Shown one piece after another: positions 33,656 to 44,264 of a stretch of DNA of 44,384 nt (positions are counted from its first letter, which is position 1; every line of letters starts with the position of its first letter). Under the pieces are notes generated by a model. That model was not told where the DNA came from, did no database searches, and worked only from the letters and a program-made list of their open reading frames with translations. The stretch spans positions 1-44,384 of the forward strand of contig JAEUPD010000235.1 of the NCBI GenBank assembly GCA_016788525.1. Direction: 5' to 3'. The position numbers and the translations under genes were made by a program. This stretch comes from Rubrivivax sp. Lineage in GTDB: Bacteria; Pseudomonadota; Gammaproteobacteria; Burkholderiales; Burkholderiaceae_C.

Positions 33656-33699
33656 AAGGTGCTTGCACCGCGCACGCACCGCTTTGCGGGAAGCACCTT
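33656..33699. promoter_or_regulatory. Inverted repeat downstream of ald
   Basis: AAGGTGCTT (33656-33664) and AAGCACCTT (33691-33699) are perfect 9-bp arms separated by 26 nt, about 50 nt past the ald stop. It may be the ald terminator (no U-tract) or an operator for the liv operon. Confidence 0.4.
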
Positions 33700-33747
33700 A
33701 GGCGCGGCAGGCTGCCCTTGGGATGCCGCCCGCCACCCGGGCCGGCC

Positions 33748-34863
33748 TCACTCGAGTGCGCCGGCCGCATCGACCCAGGGCAGCGACAGCGCCTCGCCGA
33801 CGGCGCGGTAGGTCAGCTGCCCCTCATGCACGTTCAGACCCTCGCGCAGGTACGGGTCCTCGGTGCAGGCCTTGCGCCAGCCCTTGCCGGCCAGTGCCAG
33901 GGCGAACGGCAGCGTGGCATTGTTCAACGCCCAGGTCGAGGTGCGCGGCACGCCACCGGGCATGTTGGCCACGCAGTAGTGCACGACACCGTCGACCACG
34001 TAGGTGGGGTCAGCATGCGTGGTCGGGCGCGAGGTCTCGAAGCAGCCGCCCTGGTCGATGGCCACGTCCACCAGCACCGCACCTGGTTGCATGCGCGCCA
34101 CCTGGGCGCGCGTGAGCAGCCGCGGTGCCGCCGCGCCGGTCACGAGCACGGCGCCCACCACCAGGTCGGCGCCCAGTGCCGACTGTTCCACCTCTGCCGA
34201 CGAGGCATACAGCACCTTCACGCGGCCGCCGAACAGGTCGTCCAGTTCGCGCAGGCGCGGCAGGCTCTTGTCCAGGATGGTGACATCGGCGCCGATGCCC
34301 ACCGCCATCTTGGCCGCGTGCGTGCCGACCACGCCGCCACCGAGCACCACCACCTTGCCGGGGGCGACCCCGGGCACACCGCCCAGCAGCACGCCGCGGC
34401 CCCCATTGGGCCGCTGCAGCGCCACCGCGCCCACCTGCACGGCCATGCGGCCGGCCACCTCGCTCATCGGCGCCAGCAGCGGCAGGCGGCCCTGCGCGTC
34501 GGTGATGGTCTCGTAGGCGATGGCTGTGCAGCCCGAGGCCAGCAAGCCGCGCGTCTGCGCCTCGTCGGGAGCCAGGTGCAGGTAGGTGAACAAGAGCTGG
34601 CCGCGCCTGAGCATCGCGATCTCCGCAGGCTGCGGCTCCTTGACCTTGACCACCATCTCGGCCTCGGCAAACACCGCCGCGGCGTCGGGCACGATGCGCG
34701 CGCCTGCCGCGACGTACTGCGCGTCATCGCAGCCGATGCCAGCGCCGGTGCCGGCCTGCACCAACACCTGGTGGCCGTGACGGACCAGCTCGTGCACCGA
34801 GGGCGGTGTGAGGCCGGCGCGGTTTTCCTGCGGCTTGATTTCCTTGGGCACGCCGACACGCAT
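33748..34863 (-). CDS. ald: Alanine dehydrogenase
   Basis: Reversibly deaminates L-alanine to pyruvate and ammonia with NAD. The 371-residue protein starts [20 protein letters not shown] and shows MVVKVKEPQ (substrate-binding Lys), LFTYLHLA (catalytic His), the Rossmann motif [17 protein letters not shown] and [17 protein letters not shown]. Length is exactly that of the family. The ATG at 34863 has AGGAG 7 nt upstream. A divergent Lrp/AsnC-type gene 152 bp away is the likely regulator, an arrangement well known for alanine catabolism (AldR-type). Confidence 0.96.
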   Translation of the reverse strand: MRVGVPKEIKPQENRAGLTPPSVHELVRHGHQVLVQAGTGAGIGCDDAQYVAAGARIVPDAAAVFAEAEMVVKVKEPQPAEIAMLRRGQLLFTYLHLAPDEAQTRGLLASGCTAIAYETITDAQGRLPLLAPMSEVAGRMAVQVGAVALQRPNGGRGVLLGGVPGVAPGKVVVLGGGVVGTHAAKMAVGIGADVTILDKSLPRLRELDDLFGGRVKVLYASSAEVEQSALGADLVVGAVLVTGAAAPRLLTRAQVARMQPGAVLVDVAIDQGGCFETSRPTTHADPTYVVDGVVHYCVANMPGGVPRTSTWALNNATLPFALALAGKGWRKACTEDPYLREGLNVHEGQLTYRAVGEALSLPWVDAAGALE

Positions 34864-34953
34864 GACGATCTCCTGACGATGGAGGGGGGCTGGGCTTCGA
34901 TGTCGCTATCGTGCCTACCGTCCGATCGCAGGATTCAGCGTTTTCAGTGCGCG

Positions 34954-34966
34954 GATTCCCTCAATC
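34954..34966. promoter_or_regulatory. Possible Lrp-type operator between ald and the regulator gene
   Basis: GATT-ccctc-AATC dyad in the middle of the 152-bp divergent region, in a stretch that is AT-richer than its surroundings. Lrp/AsnC proteins bind such loose dyads; the assignment is by eye. Confidence 0.3.
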
Positions 34967-35002
34967 TACGCAAGAAGCCTTTCCGCAAACCGACTGCCGC
35001 GG

Positions 35003-35008
35003 CAGAAT
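35003..35008 (+). promoter_or_regulatory. Candidate -10 element of the Lrp-type gene
   Basis: CAGAAT 7 nt before the ATG at 35016, without a ribosome-binding site; same spacing as at uvrD and rarA. Confidence 0.35.
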
Positions 35009-35015
35009 TCACCGC

Positions 35016-35489
35016 ATGGAAGCCACCACTGCTTCGCTCGACCGGCTCGACCGCCAACTGCTGCGCTGGCTGCAGGCCGAAGGGCGCCTGAGCAACACCG
35101 AGCTGGCCCAGCGTGCCGGGCTTTCGCAGTCGGCCTGCCTGCGGCGCGTGCAGCGGCTTGAGGAGCAGCGCGTGATCGAAGGCTACGGCGCGCGCCTCAA
35201 CGCCAAGGCCCTGGGCAAGGGCGACACGGTGTTCATCGAGATCACCTTGGCCAGCCAGAGCGAAGCGGTGCTCGATGCATTCGAGCGCGCGGTGGCCGCT
35301 TCGCCCGACATCCTCGAGTGCCACCTGATGGCCGGCGACTACGACTACCTGCTGCGCGTGGCCGTGGCCGACACCGCCGACTACGAACGGCTGCACCGCA
35401 AGCAGTTGGCGGCGTTCCCGCACGTGGCGCGCATCCGCTCGCACTTCGCGCTTCGGCAGGTGTCGCGTCGCGCCGGGGTCGACGTGTGA
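35016..35489 (+). CDS. Lrp/AsnC-family transcriptional regulator, probable ald regulator
   Basis: A 157-residue feast/famine regulator. An N-terminal helix-turn-helix (LDRQLLRWLQAEGRLSNTEL, then AQRAGLSQSACLRRVQRLEE) is followed by a RAM ligand-binding domain (SPDILECHLMAGDYDYLLRVAVAD). The GDYDYLL motif is the family hallmark. Gene order implies that it controls ald, with alanine or another amino acid as the ligand, and perhaps also the liv operon beyond; this is inference. The ATG at 35016 is the natural start. Confidence 0.93.
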   Translation: MEATTASLDRLDRQLLRWLQAEGRLSNTELAQRAGLSQSACLRRVQRLEEQRVIEGYGARLNAKALGKGDTVFIEITLASQSEAVLDAFERAVAASPDILECHLMAGDYDYLLRVAVADTADYERLHRKQLAAFPHVARIRSHFALRQVSRRAGVDV

Positions 35490-35596
35490 AGCCCCCGCCC
35501 GACCCCGGCGTACCCTGCCGCCCGTGGCCGGCGTGATGCATGATGGGCCCGCGCGGTTGCATGCCGCAGTGCCCCAGCCCGACCAGGACCTTCGCC

Positions 35597-36727
35597 ATGG
35601 CCGCTGCCCCTGTCGCACCCCCAGGACCCCGCGGCCCAAGCCGCCCACACGGCCCACCCGGCCCCTCCATCGGCGGCCGCAACCCCACCGTGCTGCTCGA
35701 CCTGCCCCAGACGCCCGGGCACGCCGCGCTGCGAGCCGCGCTGATGGCATTGCGCCTGCCCCCGACGCCGCTGGCCACCCAACCCGCCGAGCGGCAGCAG
35801 TGGCTGGCGAAGCTTGCCGCGCAACCCGATGCGCTGGCCTTCATCGACATCTCGCGGACCCCCGGCGCCCCAGCCAAGGGCCTGGTCGACCTGTTCGTCT
35901 GCGCACCCGATGGACCCGCCCGTCGCCGCATCATGCTCACCCGCATGGCCGACGGACACGTGAGCGAAGCCGACCGCCGCTGGGTGCGCGAGCTGGGCTT
36001 TGCCGATCTGCTGCCGCAGCCTGAGCCCGAAGACTGCGAGGGCACGCTGCGAGAGGCGGCCGACTGGGCCGCGCGCATCGTCGGCGTGCCCGCATTGCCG
36101 GCGGCCGACCTCGCCCGCTTCACCCGCGTCAGCGCCCAGCCCGCGGCCGCGGTGACCGCACGCGCGCTCATCCGCCGCCACACGGGTCTCTCGGCCGAGG
36201 GGCTCGCGACCCGCCTGACGACGCTGCTGGACGTGCAAGACCGGCGCTGGCGCCTGCAGGGCTTCGCGCAGTGCTTCGTCGGCAGCGAGGCGGTGCATTC
36301 CATCGCATCGGGCTGGTCCTGCACGCGCGCCGACGCGGTGACCCTCGGGCAGGCGCTGGCGCGACTGGGCCTGCTTGTGCACGTCGCACACGAGCACCCC
36401 TTCCTCGACGACCACCTTTTCTATCGCCTCGCCTGGAGCGGCGGCGAAGCGGGCGAGCGGAACGAACTCGGTGCGTTGTGGAACACGCTGAGCCTGCCGG
36501 GGGGCCTGGAGGCGAAAACCCGCCACTACCTTGGCAAGGCGTACGCCGATTGCTGGGTCGGCCGGCAGGCCGTCGACCTGCTGTGCGACAAGCACGGCCT
36601 GGATCGGCTGGCGGCCTGGCTGGCCATGCATCGCCTGATGCAGTTCGGCCTGTTCGAACACGTCACGCGGGCACGGCCGTTCATCGACGGCGACTTCTTC
36701 TACCGCTTCGCGGCGACCGGCGGCTGA
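35597..36727 (+). CDS. Protein with receiver-like N-terminal domain and two DEP domains
   Basis: A 376-residue cytosolic protein. After a Pro/Gly-rich leader (1-30), residues about 31-145 look like a degenerate response-regulator receiver: a strand with Asp (AFIDIS), then RIMLTRMADGHVSEADRRWVRELGFADLLPQPE, which follows the usual final strands and KP-type turn. Two DEP domains follow, about 212-280 (QCFVGSEAVHSIAS ... HPFLDDHLFYRLAW) and 300-374 (DCWVGRQAVDLLCD ... RPFIDGDFFYRFA). DEP domains usually mediate membrane or GPCR-linked targeting in eukaryotes and are uncommon in bacteria. The ATG at 35597 has AGGA 8 nt upstream. The last 28 bp overlap the rarA stop on the other strand. Confidence 0.8.
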   Translation: MAAAPVAPPGPRGPSRPHGPPGPSIGGRNPTVLLDLPQTPGHAALRAALMALRLPPTPLATQPAERQQWLAKLAAQPDALAFIDISRTPGAPAKGLVDLFVCAPDGPARRRIMLTRMADGHVSEADRRWVRELGFADLLPQPEPEDCEGTLREAADWAARIVGVPALPAADLARFTRVSAQPAAAVTARALIRRHTGLSAEGLATRLTTLLDVQDRRWRLQGFAQCFVGSEAVHSIASGWSCTRADAVTLGQALARLGLLVHVAHEHPFLDDHLFYRLAWSGGEAGERNELGALWNTLSLPGGLEAKTRHYLGKAYADCWVGRQAVDLLCDKHGLDRLAAWLAMHRLMQFGLFEHVTRARPFIDGDFFYRFAATGG

Positions 36728-38109
36728 GCCGCTGCGGCCGCTGCGGCCGTATCGGCTGCGGCGGCCGATTCGACCGCCGCGCGATTGGATTCGCGCAGCT
36801 CGGCCAGCCGCTGCGCGATGCGCGCTTCCAGCCCGCGCGCGGTCGGCTCGTAGAAGTGCACGTCGGCCATGCCGTCGGGCAGGTAGCGCTCGCCGGCGGC
36901 GAAGGCGCCTTCCTCGTCGTGCGCGTAGCGGTAGCCAGCGCCGTGGCCCAGAGTCTTCATCAGCCGGGTGGGCGCGTTGCGCAGCCGCGCGGGCACCGGG
37001 CGCGAGCTGTCCTGCTTGACATGGGCCCGGGCGGCATTCCAGGCCGTGTACACCGCGTTGCTCTTGGGCGTGACAGCCAGGTAGATCACTGCCTCGGCCA
37101 GGGCCAACTCGCCCTCGGGCGAGCCGAGGCGCTCGTAGACCTCGGCGGCATCCAGCGCCAGCCGCAGCGCGCGCGGGTCCGCCAGGCCGATGTCCTCGGT
37201 GGCCATGCGCACGATGCGCCGCGCCAGGTAGCGCGGGTCGGCGCCGCCATCGAGCATGCGCACCAGCCAGTACAGCGCGGCGTCGGGGTCGGAGCCGCGC
37301 ACCGACTTGTGCAGCGCCGAGATGGTGTCGTAGAAGAAGTCGCCGCCCTTGTCGTAGCGGCGCAGCATCTCGCCCAGCGTGCGTTCGAGCAACGGCTCGT
37401 CGATCTCGCCGGCCCTCGCCGCCAGCGCCGCAGCCGCCACGTTCTCGTAGGCGTTGAGCAGCCGACGCGCGTCGCCGTCGGCATGGGCCAGCAGGCGCGC
37501 CGACGCCGGGGCAGCCATCGGCGGCGCACCCAGCAGCGCCTCTGCCCGCACCAGCAGCTCGCGCAGGGCGTCTTCGCCCAGCGGCTCGAGCACATGAACC
37601 GCGGCGCGCGAAAGCAGCGCAGAGTTGACCTCGAAGGAAGGGTTCTCGGTGGTCGCGCCGATGAAGCTGAACAGGCCCGACTCCACGTGCGGCAGGAAGG
37701 CGTCTTGCTGGGCCTTGTTGAAGCGGTGCACCTCATCGACGAAGACCACGGTGGCGCGGCCCTGCGCACGCTGCAACCGCGCCTGTTCCACCGCCTCGCG
37801 GATCTCCTTCACGCCGCTGAGCACGGCCGACAGCGCGATCAGCTGCGCGCCGCTGCCGGCCGCCAACAACCGCGCCAGCGTCGTCTTGCCCACACCGGGC
37901 GGGCCCCACAGGATGATCGAAGGCAATCGCGTCGCCGCAGCAGCCAGCGCCAGCGGCCGCCCGGCACCGAGCAGGTGGCGCTGGCCGACAACCTCTTGCA
38001 GCCGCCGCGGCCGCAGGCGCTCGGCCAGCGGTGCCGCGGGGTCGGGTGTGGCCCCGCCACCCGGAGCGAAGGCCTCGTCCGCGGGCAGCAAGGATGCTTG
38101 CGAGTTCAT
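36700..38109 (-). CDS. rarA: Replication-associated recombination protein A (MgsA/RarA)
   Basis: A AAA+ ATPase acting at stalled replication forks. The 469-residue protein has LRPRRLQEVVGQRHLLG, Walker A LWGPPGVGKTTLARLLA, Walker B VVFVDEVHRFNKAQQDAFLP, sensor 1 FIGATTENPSFEVNSALLSR, and the C-terminal family signatures GSDPDAALYWLVRMLDGG, MATEDIGLADPRA and YLPDGMADVHFYEP. The frame is open upstream to 38526, but the ATG at 38109 gives the family N-terminus. The last 30 residues are Ala-rich and variable. It is convergent with the DEP gene. Confidence 0.96.
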   Translation of the reverse strand: MNSQASLLPADEAFAPGGGATPDPAAPLAERLRPRRLQEVVGQRHLLGAGRPLALAAAATRLPSIILWGPPGVGKTTLARLLAAGSGAQLIALSAVLSGVKEIREAVEQARLQRAQGRATVVFVDEVHRFNKAQQDAFLPHVESGLFSFIGATTENPSFEVNSALLSRAAVHVLEPLGEDALRELLVRAEALLGAPPMAAPASARLLAHADGDARRLLNAYENVAAAALAARAGEIDEPLLERTLGEMLRRYDKGGDFFYDTISALHKSVRGSDPDAALYWLVRMLDGGADPRYLARRIVRMATEDIGLADPRALRLALDAAEVYERLGSPEGELALAEAVIYLAVTPKSNAVYTAWNAARAHVKQDSSRPVPARLRNAPTRLMKTLGHGAGYRYAHDEEGAFAAGERYLPDGMADVHFYEPTARGLEARIAQRLAELRESNRAAVESAAAADTAAAAAAAQPPVAAKR

Positions 38110-38116
38110 GCGGCCG

Positions 38117-38148
38117 ATTCTGGCAGCGCAGGCGGGTTCAACCGCCTG
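38117..38148 (-). promoter_or_regulatory. Candidate -10 and operator-like dyad of rarA
   Basis: CAGAAT (38122-38117, minus strand) ends 7 nt before the ATG; the sequence AGAATCGGCCG is shared with uvrD. Directly upstream, CAGGCGG and CCGCCTG (38129-38148) form a perfect 7-bp dyad with a 6-bp centre, covering the spacer and -35 region. Confidence 0.4.
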
Positions 38149-38278
38149 GGGGTCGCACATCCGGCCCAGGCCGGCGCGCGCACGCCGGGGCAAACTTGCA
38201 GGCCATGCTGGCCACACGCGCCGACGCGTGCGCGCCCGGGCGAGAATCGCCGACGACACCGGGTCACGAGGGAACCCC

Positions 38279-38983
38279 ATGCCCATGCGCCGCACGAACT
38301 TCCGCACGTCCATCGCCTGCCTGGCGACCGTTGCTCTCGCGATCGCCAGCGGCGCCGCCAAGGCCGGCCGCCCCTCGGTGACGGAGAACGCCGACGTCAT
38401 CGAGCGTGGCGCCTGTGAAGTCGAAGGCGTGTCCGCCAGCAGCCGCAGCAGCGGCAACCCGTCGGTACGCGAGACGGTGGCGATCTTCACCTGCGCCGTG
38501 GGCCTGGACACCCAACCCGCCATCACCTACGGCCGCGCCAGCGCGGGCGGCTCCAGGGAGGAAGGCCTGCTGCTGGGCGCCAAGACGATGCTGCGCGCGC
38601 CGGGCGAAGGCCGCACCGGCCTGGGCGTCGTCTATGCGATCGGCGCGCTGAAGGCGGCCGGCTCGTCGTGGGCACGCGAGGAGGCGAGCGTCACCGGCTT
38701 GCTGACGCGCGAACTCGGACCCGGGCTGCTCGGCCACGCCAACCTCGGCTGGAGCCACAGCCGGGCAGCCGGGCAAAGCACCACCACCTGGGCGTTGGGC
38801 CTCGAGGTCCCGGGCGACACCGTTCTTGCGGCCGATGTCTTCGGCGATGACCGCGGCCGGCCGGGCGCCTCGGTGGGCGCAGGGCGCACCATCGGCAAGG
38901 TGCTGCTCAACGCGGCCTATCAGATGCAGTTCGAGACCCCGCGCGTGCGCCAGTTCTCGGTGGGCGCGAAGCTGACGTTCTGA
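38279..38983 (+). CDS. Exported, possibly outer-membrane beta-barrel protein of unknown function
   Basis: No family recognised. The 234-residue product has a signal peptide (SIACLATVALAIASGAAKAG) and a mature part of alternating short amphipathic strands (HANLGWSHSRAAGQSTTTWA, VLAADVFGDDRGRPGASVGAG), ending in Phe (GAKLTF), the C-terminal residue favoured by the BAM machinery. Two Cys near 45 and 70 may pair. The pattern suggests a small transporter- or MetA-pathway-like barrel, but this is only layout. The ATG at 38279 has GAGGGA upstream; the gene is divergent from rarA and convergent with lolA. Confidence 0.65.
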   Translation: MPMRRTNFRTSIACLATVALAIASGAAKAGRPSVTENADVIERGACEVEGVSASSRSSGNPSVRETVAIFTCAVGLDTQPAITYGRASAGGSREEGLLLGAKTMLRAPGEGRTGLGVVYAIGALKAAGSSWAREEASVTGLLTRELGPGLLGHANLGWSHSRAAGQSTTTWALGLEVPGDTVLAADVFGDDRGRPGASVGAGRTIGKVLLNAAYQMQFETPRVRQFSVGAKLTF

Positions 38984-39045
38984 CCTCCGGCGAGTCCTTG
39001 CCGGGCCGGGCGGCCTTGCGGCCCGCGGCGGCCTCGTGCCGCGCG

Positions 39046-39807
39046 CTACTGCTCCACCACCTCGGCCCCGGGCGGCGGCACGAAGCGAAAGCGCTCGGCC
39101 GCCGGCAGGCCGGCCGCCGGTGCCCAGCCGGTGAACTGCAGCAACGAGCGCTGGCCGAAGTTGTCGGTGATCTCCACCGCCGCGAGTTCCTTGCCGCGAA
39201 ACGCCACCCGCAGCGCCTGGAACGTGGCGCCTTCGCGCTGCTTGGGCGCGGCGCGGACCCACTCGAGCCCCTCGCGCGCCGGCTCGGCCGCCAGCACGAA
39301 GTCCTGCTCGGGTGACGTGCCGGCCAGCAGCGCCGCCGGCGTCTGGCCCAGCGCCTTGGCCAGCGGGCGCGAACTCGCCTGGTCCAGGTCGGCGTCGTAG
39401 ATCCAGACCTTCTGGCCGTCGCTGACGATGAGCTGCTCCACCGGCTTGTCGTAGGCGAAGCGAAAGCGGTTCGGCCGCAGGAAGGCGAAGCTGCCCGTGG
39501 ACACCTTGCGCCGGCTGCCGTCGGCCGAGGTCACGGTCTGCGTGAAGCGGGCCTCGCCGCCCTTGACCTCGCGCGCGAACTCGCGCAGCCGCTCGACCCC
39601 ATCGGCACGGGCCGACGGCGCCGCGAGTCCAAGACACGCTGCGACCCAGGTCGCGCACAGCGCGGACTTGAGGGCCAGGCTGGCTGCGCCTCGCGCCACA
39701 GGCAGCTGGGGTCGCAACGGCCGCAGGAATCGAAGGGCCGCATTTGGCGCCCCTGTCGTCTCGGGCCGCTCACGGGCAGCGGGTCTTGCGCAGCTTGTGG
39801 GCATCAT
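39046..39807 (-). CDS. lolA: Outer-membrane lipoprotein carrier protein LolA
   Basis: The periplasmic chaperone that carries lipoproteins from LolCDE to LolB. The mature part has the LolA layout: LREFAREVKGGEARFTQTV, STGSFAFLRPNRFRFAYDKP, LIVSDGQKVWIYDADLDQAS and VEITDNFGQRSLLQFTGW. The start is uncertain: the frame contains TTG at 39822, ATG at 39807 and 39804, and GTG at 39699. Only the last would give a standard-length signal peptide (hydrophobic SALCATWVAACLGLAAPSARA); none has a good ribosome-binding site. It lies 36 nt after ftsK and is probably cotranscribed, as in related genomes. Confidence 0.92.
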   Translation of the reverse strand: MMPTSCARPAARERPETTGAPNAALRFLRPLRPQLPVARGAASLALKSALCATWVAACLGLAAPSARADGVERLREFAREVKGGEARFTQTVTSADGSRRKVSTGSFAFLRPNRFRFAYDKPVEQLIVSDGQKVWIYDADLDQASSRPLAKALGQTPAALLAGTSPEQDFVLAAEPAREGLEWVRAAPKQREGATFQALRVAFRGKELAAVEITDNFGQRSLLQFTGWAPAAGLPAAERFRFVPPPGAEVVEQ

Positions 39808-39843
39808 CAGGATCAACGGCAACGCACGAAGGCCGCGGCGGGC

Positions 39844-42171
39844 CTACTCGTCGCGCTTGGGCACGAGGATGTCGCGGTTGCCGTTGCTCGCCATCGGCGA
39901 GACGACCCCGGCCTGTTCCATCTGTTCCAGCAATCGCGCGGCGCGGTTGTAGCCGATGCGCAGGTGGCGTTGCACCAGCGAGATGGAGGCGCGGCGGTGC
40001 TGCAGCACGATGGCCACCGCCTGGTCGTACATCGGGTCGCCCTCGCCGCCGCCGGCAGCGCCGCCCTCGCCCGCGGCATCGCCGACGTCCCCATCGAGCG
40101 TGCCGCCTTCGAGGATGCCCTCGACGTAGTTCGGCCCGCCCTGGCTCTTGAGGTACTCGACGACGCGGTGCACCTCGTCGTCGCTGACGAAGGCGCCATG
40201 CACGCGCACCGGCGCGGGCGTGCCCGAGGGCATGTACAGCATGTCGCCCTGTCCGAGCAGCGCTTCGGCGCCCATCTGATCGAGGATCGTGCGGCTGTCG
40301 ATCTTGCTCGCCACCTGGAAGGAAAGGCGCGTGGGGATGTTGGCCTTGATGAGGCCGGTGATCACGTCGACGCTCGGTCGCTGCGTGGCGAGGATCAGGT
40401 GCATGCCCGAGGCGCGCGCCTTCTGCGCCAGGCGGGCGATCAGCTCCTCGATCTTCTTGCCGATGACCATCATCAGGTCGGCCAGCTCGTCGATGACGAC
40501 CACGATGTGCGGCAGGCGCTCCAGCGGCTCAGGCGCCTCGGGCGTCAAGCTGAACGGGTTGGCCAGCGCCAGGCCCGCCTCGGCCGCCTCGGCCACCTTG
40601 CGGTTGTAGCCGGCCAGGTTGCGCACGCCCAGCTTGCTCATCAGGCGGTAGCGGCGCTCCATCTCGCCCACGCACCACGTGAGAGCGTTGGCCGCCTGCT
40701 TCATGTCGGTGACCACCGGTGCCAGCAGATGCGGGATGCCCTCGTAGACGCTCATCTCGAGCATCTTCGGGTCGATGAGGATCAGGCGCACGTCGCGCGC
40801 CTCGGCCTTGTACAGCAGGCTCAGGATCATCGCGTTGATGCCCACGCTCTTGCCCGCGCCGGTGGTGCCGGCCACCAGGCAGTGCGGCATCTTCGCCAGG
40901 TCGGCCACCACCGGGTTGCCGACGATGTCCTTGCCCAGGCCCATCGTCAGCAGCGACGGCGAGGCGTTGTAGACCTCGCTGCCGAGAATCTCCGACAGGC
41001 GGATGGTCTGCCGGCGCGCATTGGGCAGCTCCAGCGCCATCGTCGTCTTGCCGGGAATGACCTCGACGACGCGGATGCTCACCAGCGACAGCGAGCGCGC
41101 CAGGTCCTTGGCCAGGTTGACGATCTGCGCGCCCTTCACGCCGGTGGCCGGCTCGATCTCGTAGCGCGTGATCACCGGGCCCGGCGACGCGGCCACCACG
41201 TGCACCTCGACGCCGAAGTCGCGCAGCTTCTTCTCGATGAGCCGCGAGGTCATCTCCAGCGACTCGGCGGTGACGGCGGGTTCACGGCCATTCGCGGCGG
41301 CGTCGAGCAGGTCGACCTGCGGCAGGCGGTTGTCGGCGAGCTCGGCGAACAGCAGCTGCTGGCGTTCGCGCGCCACGCGCTGCGACCTGGGGATGGCCGG
41401 CGCAGGCGGCTCGATGACCAGCGGCATCGCCTCCACCTCCTCCTGCCGCTGCACTTCCACGACCTGCTCGCGTTCGAGCGCCGCGAGCTCGCCCAGGCGC
41501 CGGTCTTCGGCCTGCTCGCGCCGGCCCTGCAGGCGCTCGCGCAGCACTTCGAACCAGCGGCCGATGCCCTCGGCCACGGCCAGCCACGAGAAGCGCAGCG
41601 CCATGGCGGCCCCGGCCACCGCGACGGCGATCCACAGCACGCCGGAACCCGCAAAACCCAGCCAGCGCATCGACAGCGGGCCCAGCACCCAACCCAGCAC
41701 ACCACCGGCGTGGCCCGGCAGGTGCGGCTCGAAGCGGTACAGCCGCGTCCACTCCAGCGCGCAACTGGCCGCCAGCAGCAGCACCAGGCCGAGCCAGAAG
41801 CGCCAGCGCGGCGGCGCTGCCTCAGCCGGCCCGCCTTGCCGCCAGGCCGCAGCCAGTGCGGCCAGCCAGGCCCTCGCGCCCACCGGCACCAGCCACCACG
41901 ACGAGAAGCCGAAGGCGAAGTAGGCGAGGTCGGCGATCCGCGCGCCCACGAGCCCGACCCGGTTGTGCACGCCTTCGCCGCGGCCCGAGGTGGTGAACGC
42001 GGCATCGGCAGGGTCGTGGGTGACCATTGCCAGCAGGAACAGCAGCCAGGCGAGGCCGGCGGTGAACAGCCAGGCCTTGCGCCGCCAGGGCAGGCCGCCC
42101 GGGCGAGCCGGCACACCGGCCTGCGCCGCCGAAAGCTGTTCGCCCTGCAGGGAACCGAGGGGGAAACTCAT
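39844..42171 (-). CDS. ftsK: DNA translocase FtsK
   Basis: Pumps DNA at the division septum and activates XerCD at dif. The 775-residue protein has four to five N-terminal membrane segments (first [19 protein letters not shown]), a short charged linker, the RecA-like motor with Walker [14 protein letters not shown] and Walker [13 protein letters not shown], and the C-terminal gamma winged helix ([20 protein letters not shown]) that reads KOPS. The linker is short compared with E. coli FtsK (1329 residues), as in other betaproteobacteria. Start ATG 42171. Confidence 0.97.
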   Translation of the reverse strand: MSFPLGSLQGEQLSAAQAGVPARPGGLPWRRKAWLFTAGLAWLLFLLAMVTHDPADAAFTTSGRGEGVHNRVGLVGARIADLAYFAFGFSSWWLVPVGARAWLAALAAAWRQGGPAEAAPPRWRFWLGLVLLLAASCALEWTRLYRFEPHLPGHAGGVLGWVLGPLSMRWLGFAGSGVLWIAVAVAGAAMALRFSWLAVAEGIGRWFEVLRERLQGRREQAEDRRLGELAALEREQVVEVQRQEEVEAMPLVIEPPAPAIPRSQRVARERQQLLFAELADNRLPQVDLLDAAANGREPAVTAESLEMTSRLIEKKLRDFGVEVHVVAASPGPVITRYEIEPATGVKGAQIVNLAKDLARSLSLVSIRVVEVIPGKTTMALELPNARRQTIRLSEILGSEVYNASPSLLTMGLGKDIVGNPVVADLAKMPHCLVAGTTGAGKSVGINAMILSLLYKAEARDVRLILIDPKMLEMSVYEGIPHLLAPVVTDMKQAANALTWCVGEMERRYRLMSKLGVRNLAGYNRKVAEAAEAGLALANPFSLTPEAPEPLERLPHIVVVIDELADLMMVIGKKIEELIARLAQKARASGMHLILATQRPSVDVITGLIKANIPTRLSFQVASKIDSRTILDQMGAEALLGQGDMLYMPSGTPAPVRVHGAFVSDDEVHRVVEYLKSQGGPNYVEGILEGGTLDGDVGDAAGEGGAAGGGEGDPMYDQAVAIVLQHRRASISLVQRHLRIGYNRAARLLEQMEQAGVVSPMASNGNRDILVPKRDE

Positions 42172-42198
42172 GCGTTCGGGGCACGACGCCCTGGCCCC

Positions 42199-42211
42199 GG
42201 GGGCCGCCCCG
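42199..42211 (-). terminator. GC palindrome downstream of the Crp-family gene
   Basis: GGCCC-cgg-GGGCC lies in the 67 bp between the Crp-type stop (42239) and ftsK; a similar GGGCC-ccg-GGCCC follows at about 42220-42235. They could end the upstream transcript; weakly supported. Confidence 0.3.
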
Positions 42212-42238
42212 GCAGGCGGGCCCCGGGCCCAGAGTGGC

Positions 42239-44114
<1,876 letters not shown>

Positions 44115-44206
44115 GCCTGCCGGGCAGCGGCCTGCGACCGCCCGCCTGTGCGGCCGCTGCTAGCGTCCAGGCACTACCCGCCCGCTGCCCGCGTGAGTGC
44201 CGTGGC

Positions 44207-44212
44207 TATAAT
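44207..44212 (+). promoter_or_regulatory. -10 element of rpmB
   Basis: A perfect TATAAT about 52 nt before the rpmB ATG; the -35 is weak. Confidence 0.55.
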
Positions 44213-44264
44213 CGCGGGCTTTGCCGCCACCGGCACCCCACACCTTCGAACAGCGAGCACAACG

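Larger units (their letters stand above)
33432..33747. other. 316-bp region between ald and livH
   Basis: Both flanking genes are on the minus strand, so this is the 3' end region of ald and the promoter region of livH. It holds TAGAAT (33578-33573, minus strand), a fair -10 for the liv operon with a leader of about 135 nt, the GAGGAG ribosome-binding site of livH, and a 9-bp inverted repeat at 33656-33699. No gene is recognisable. Confidence 0.6.
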
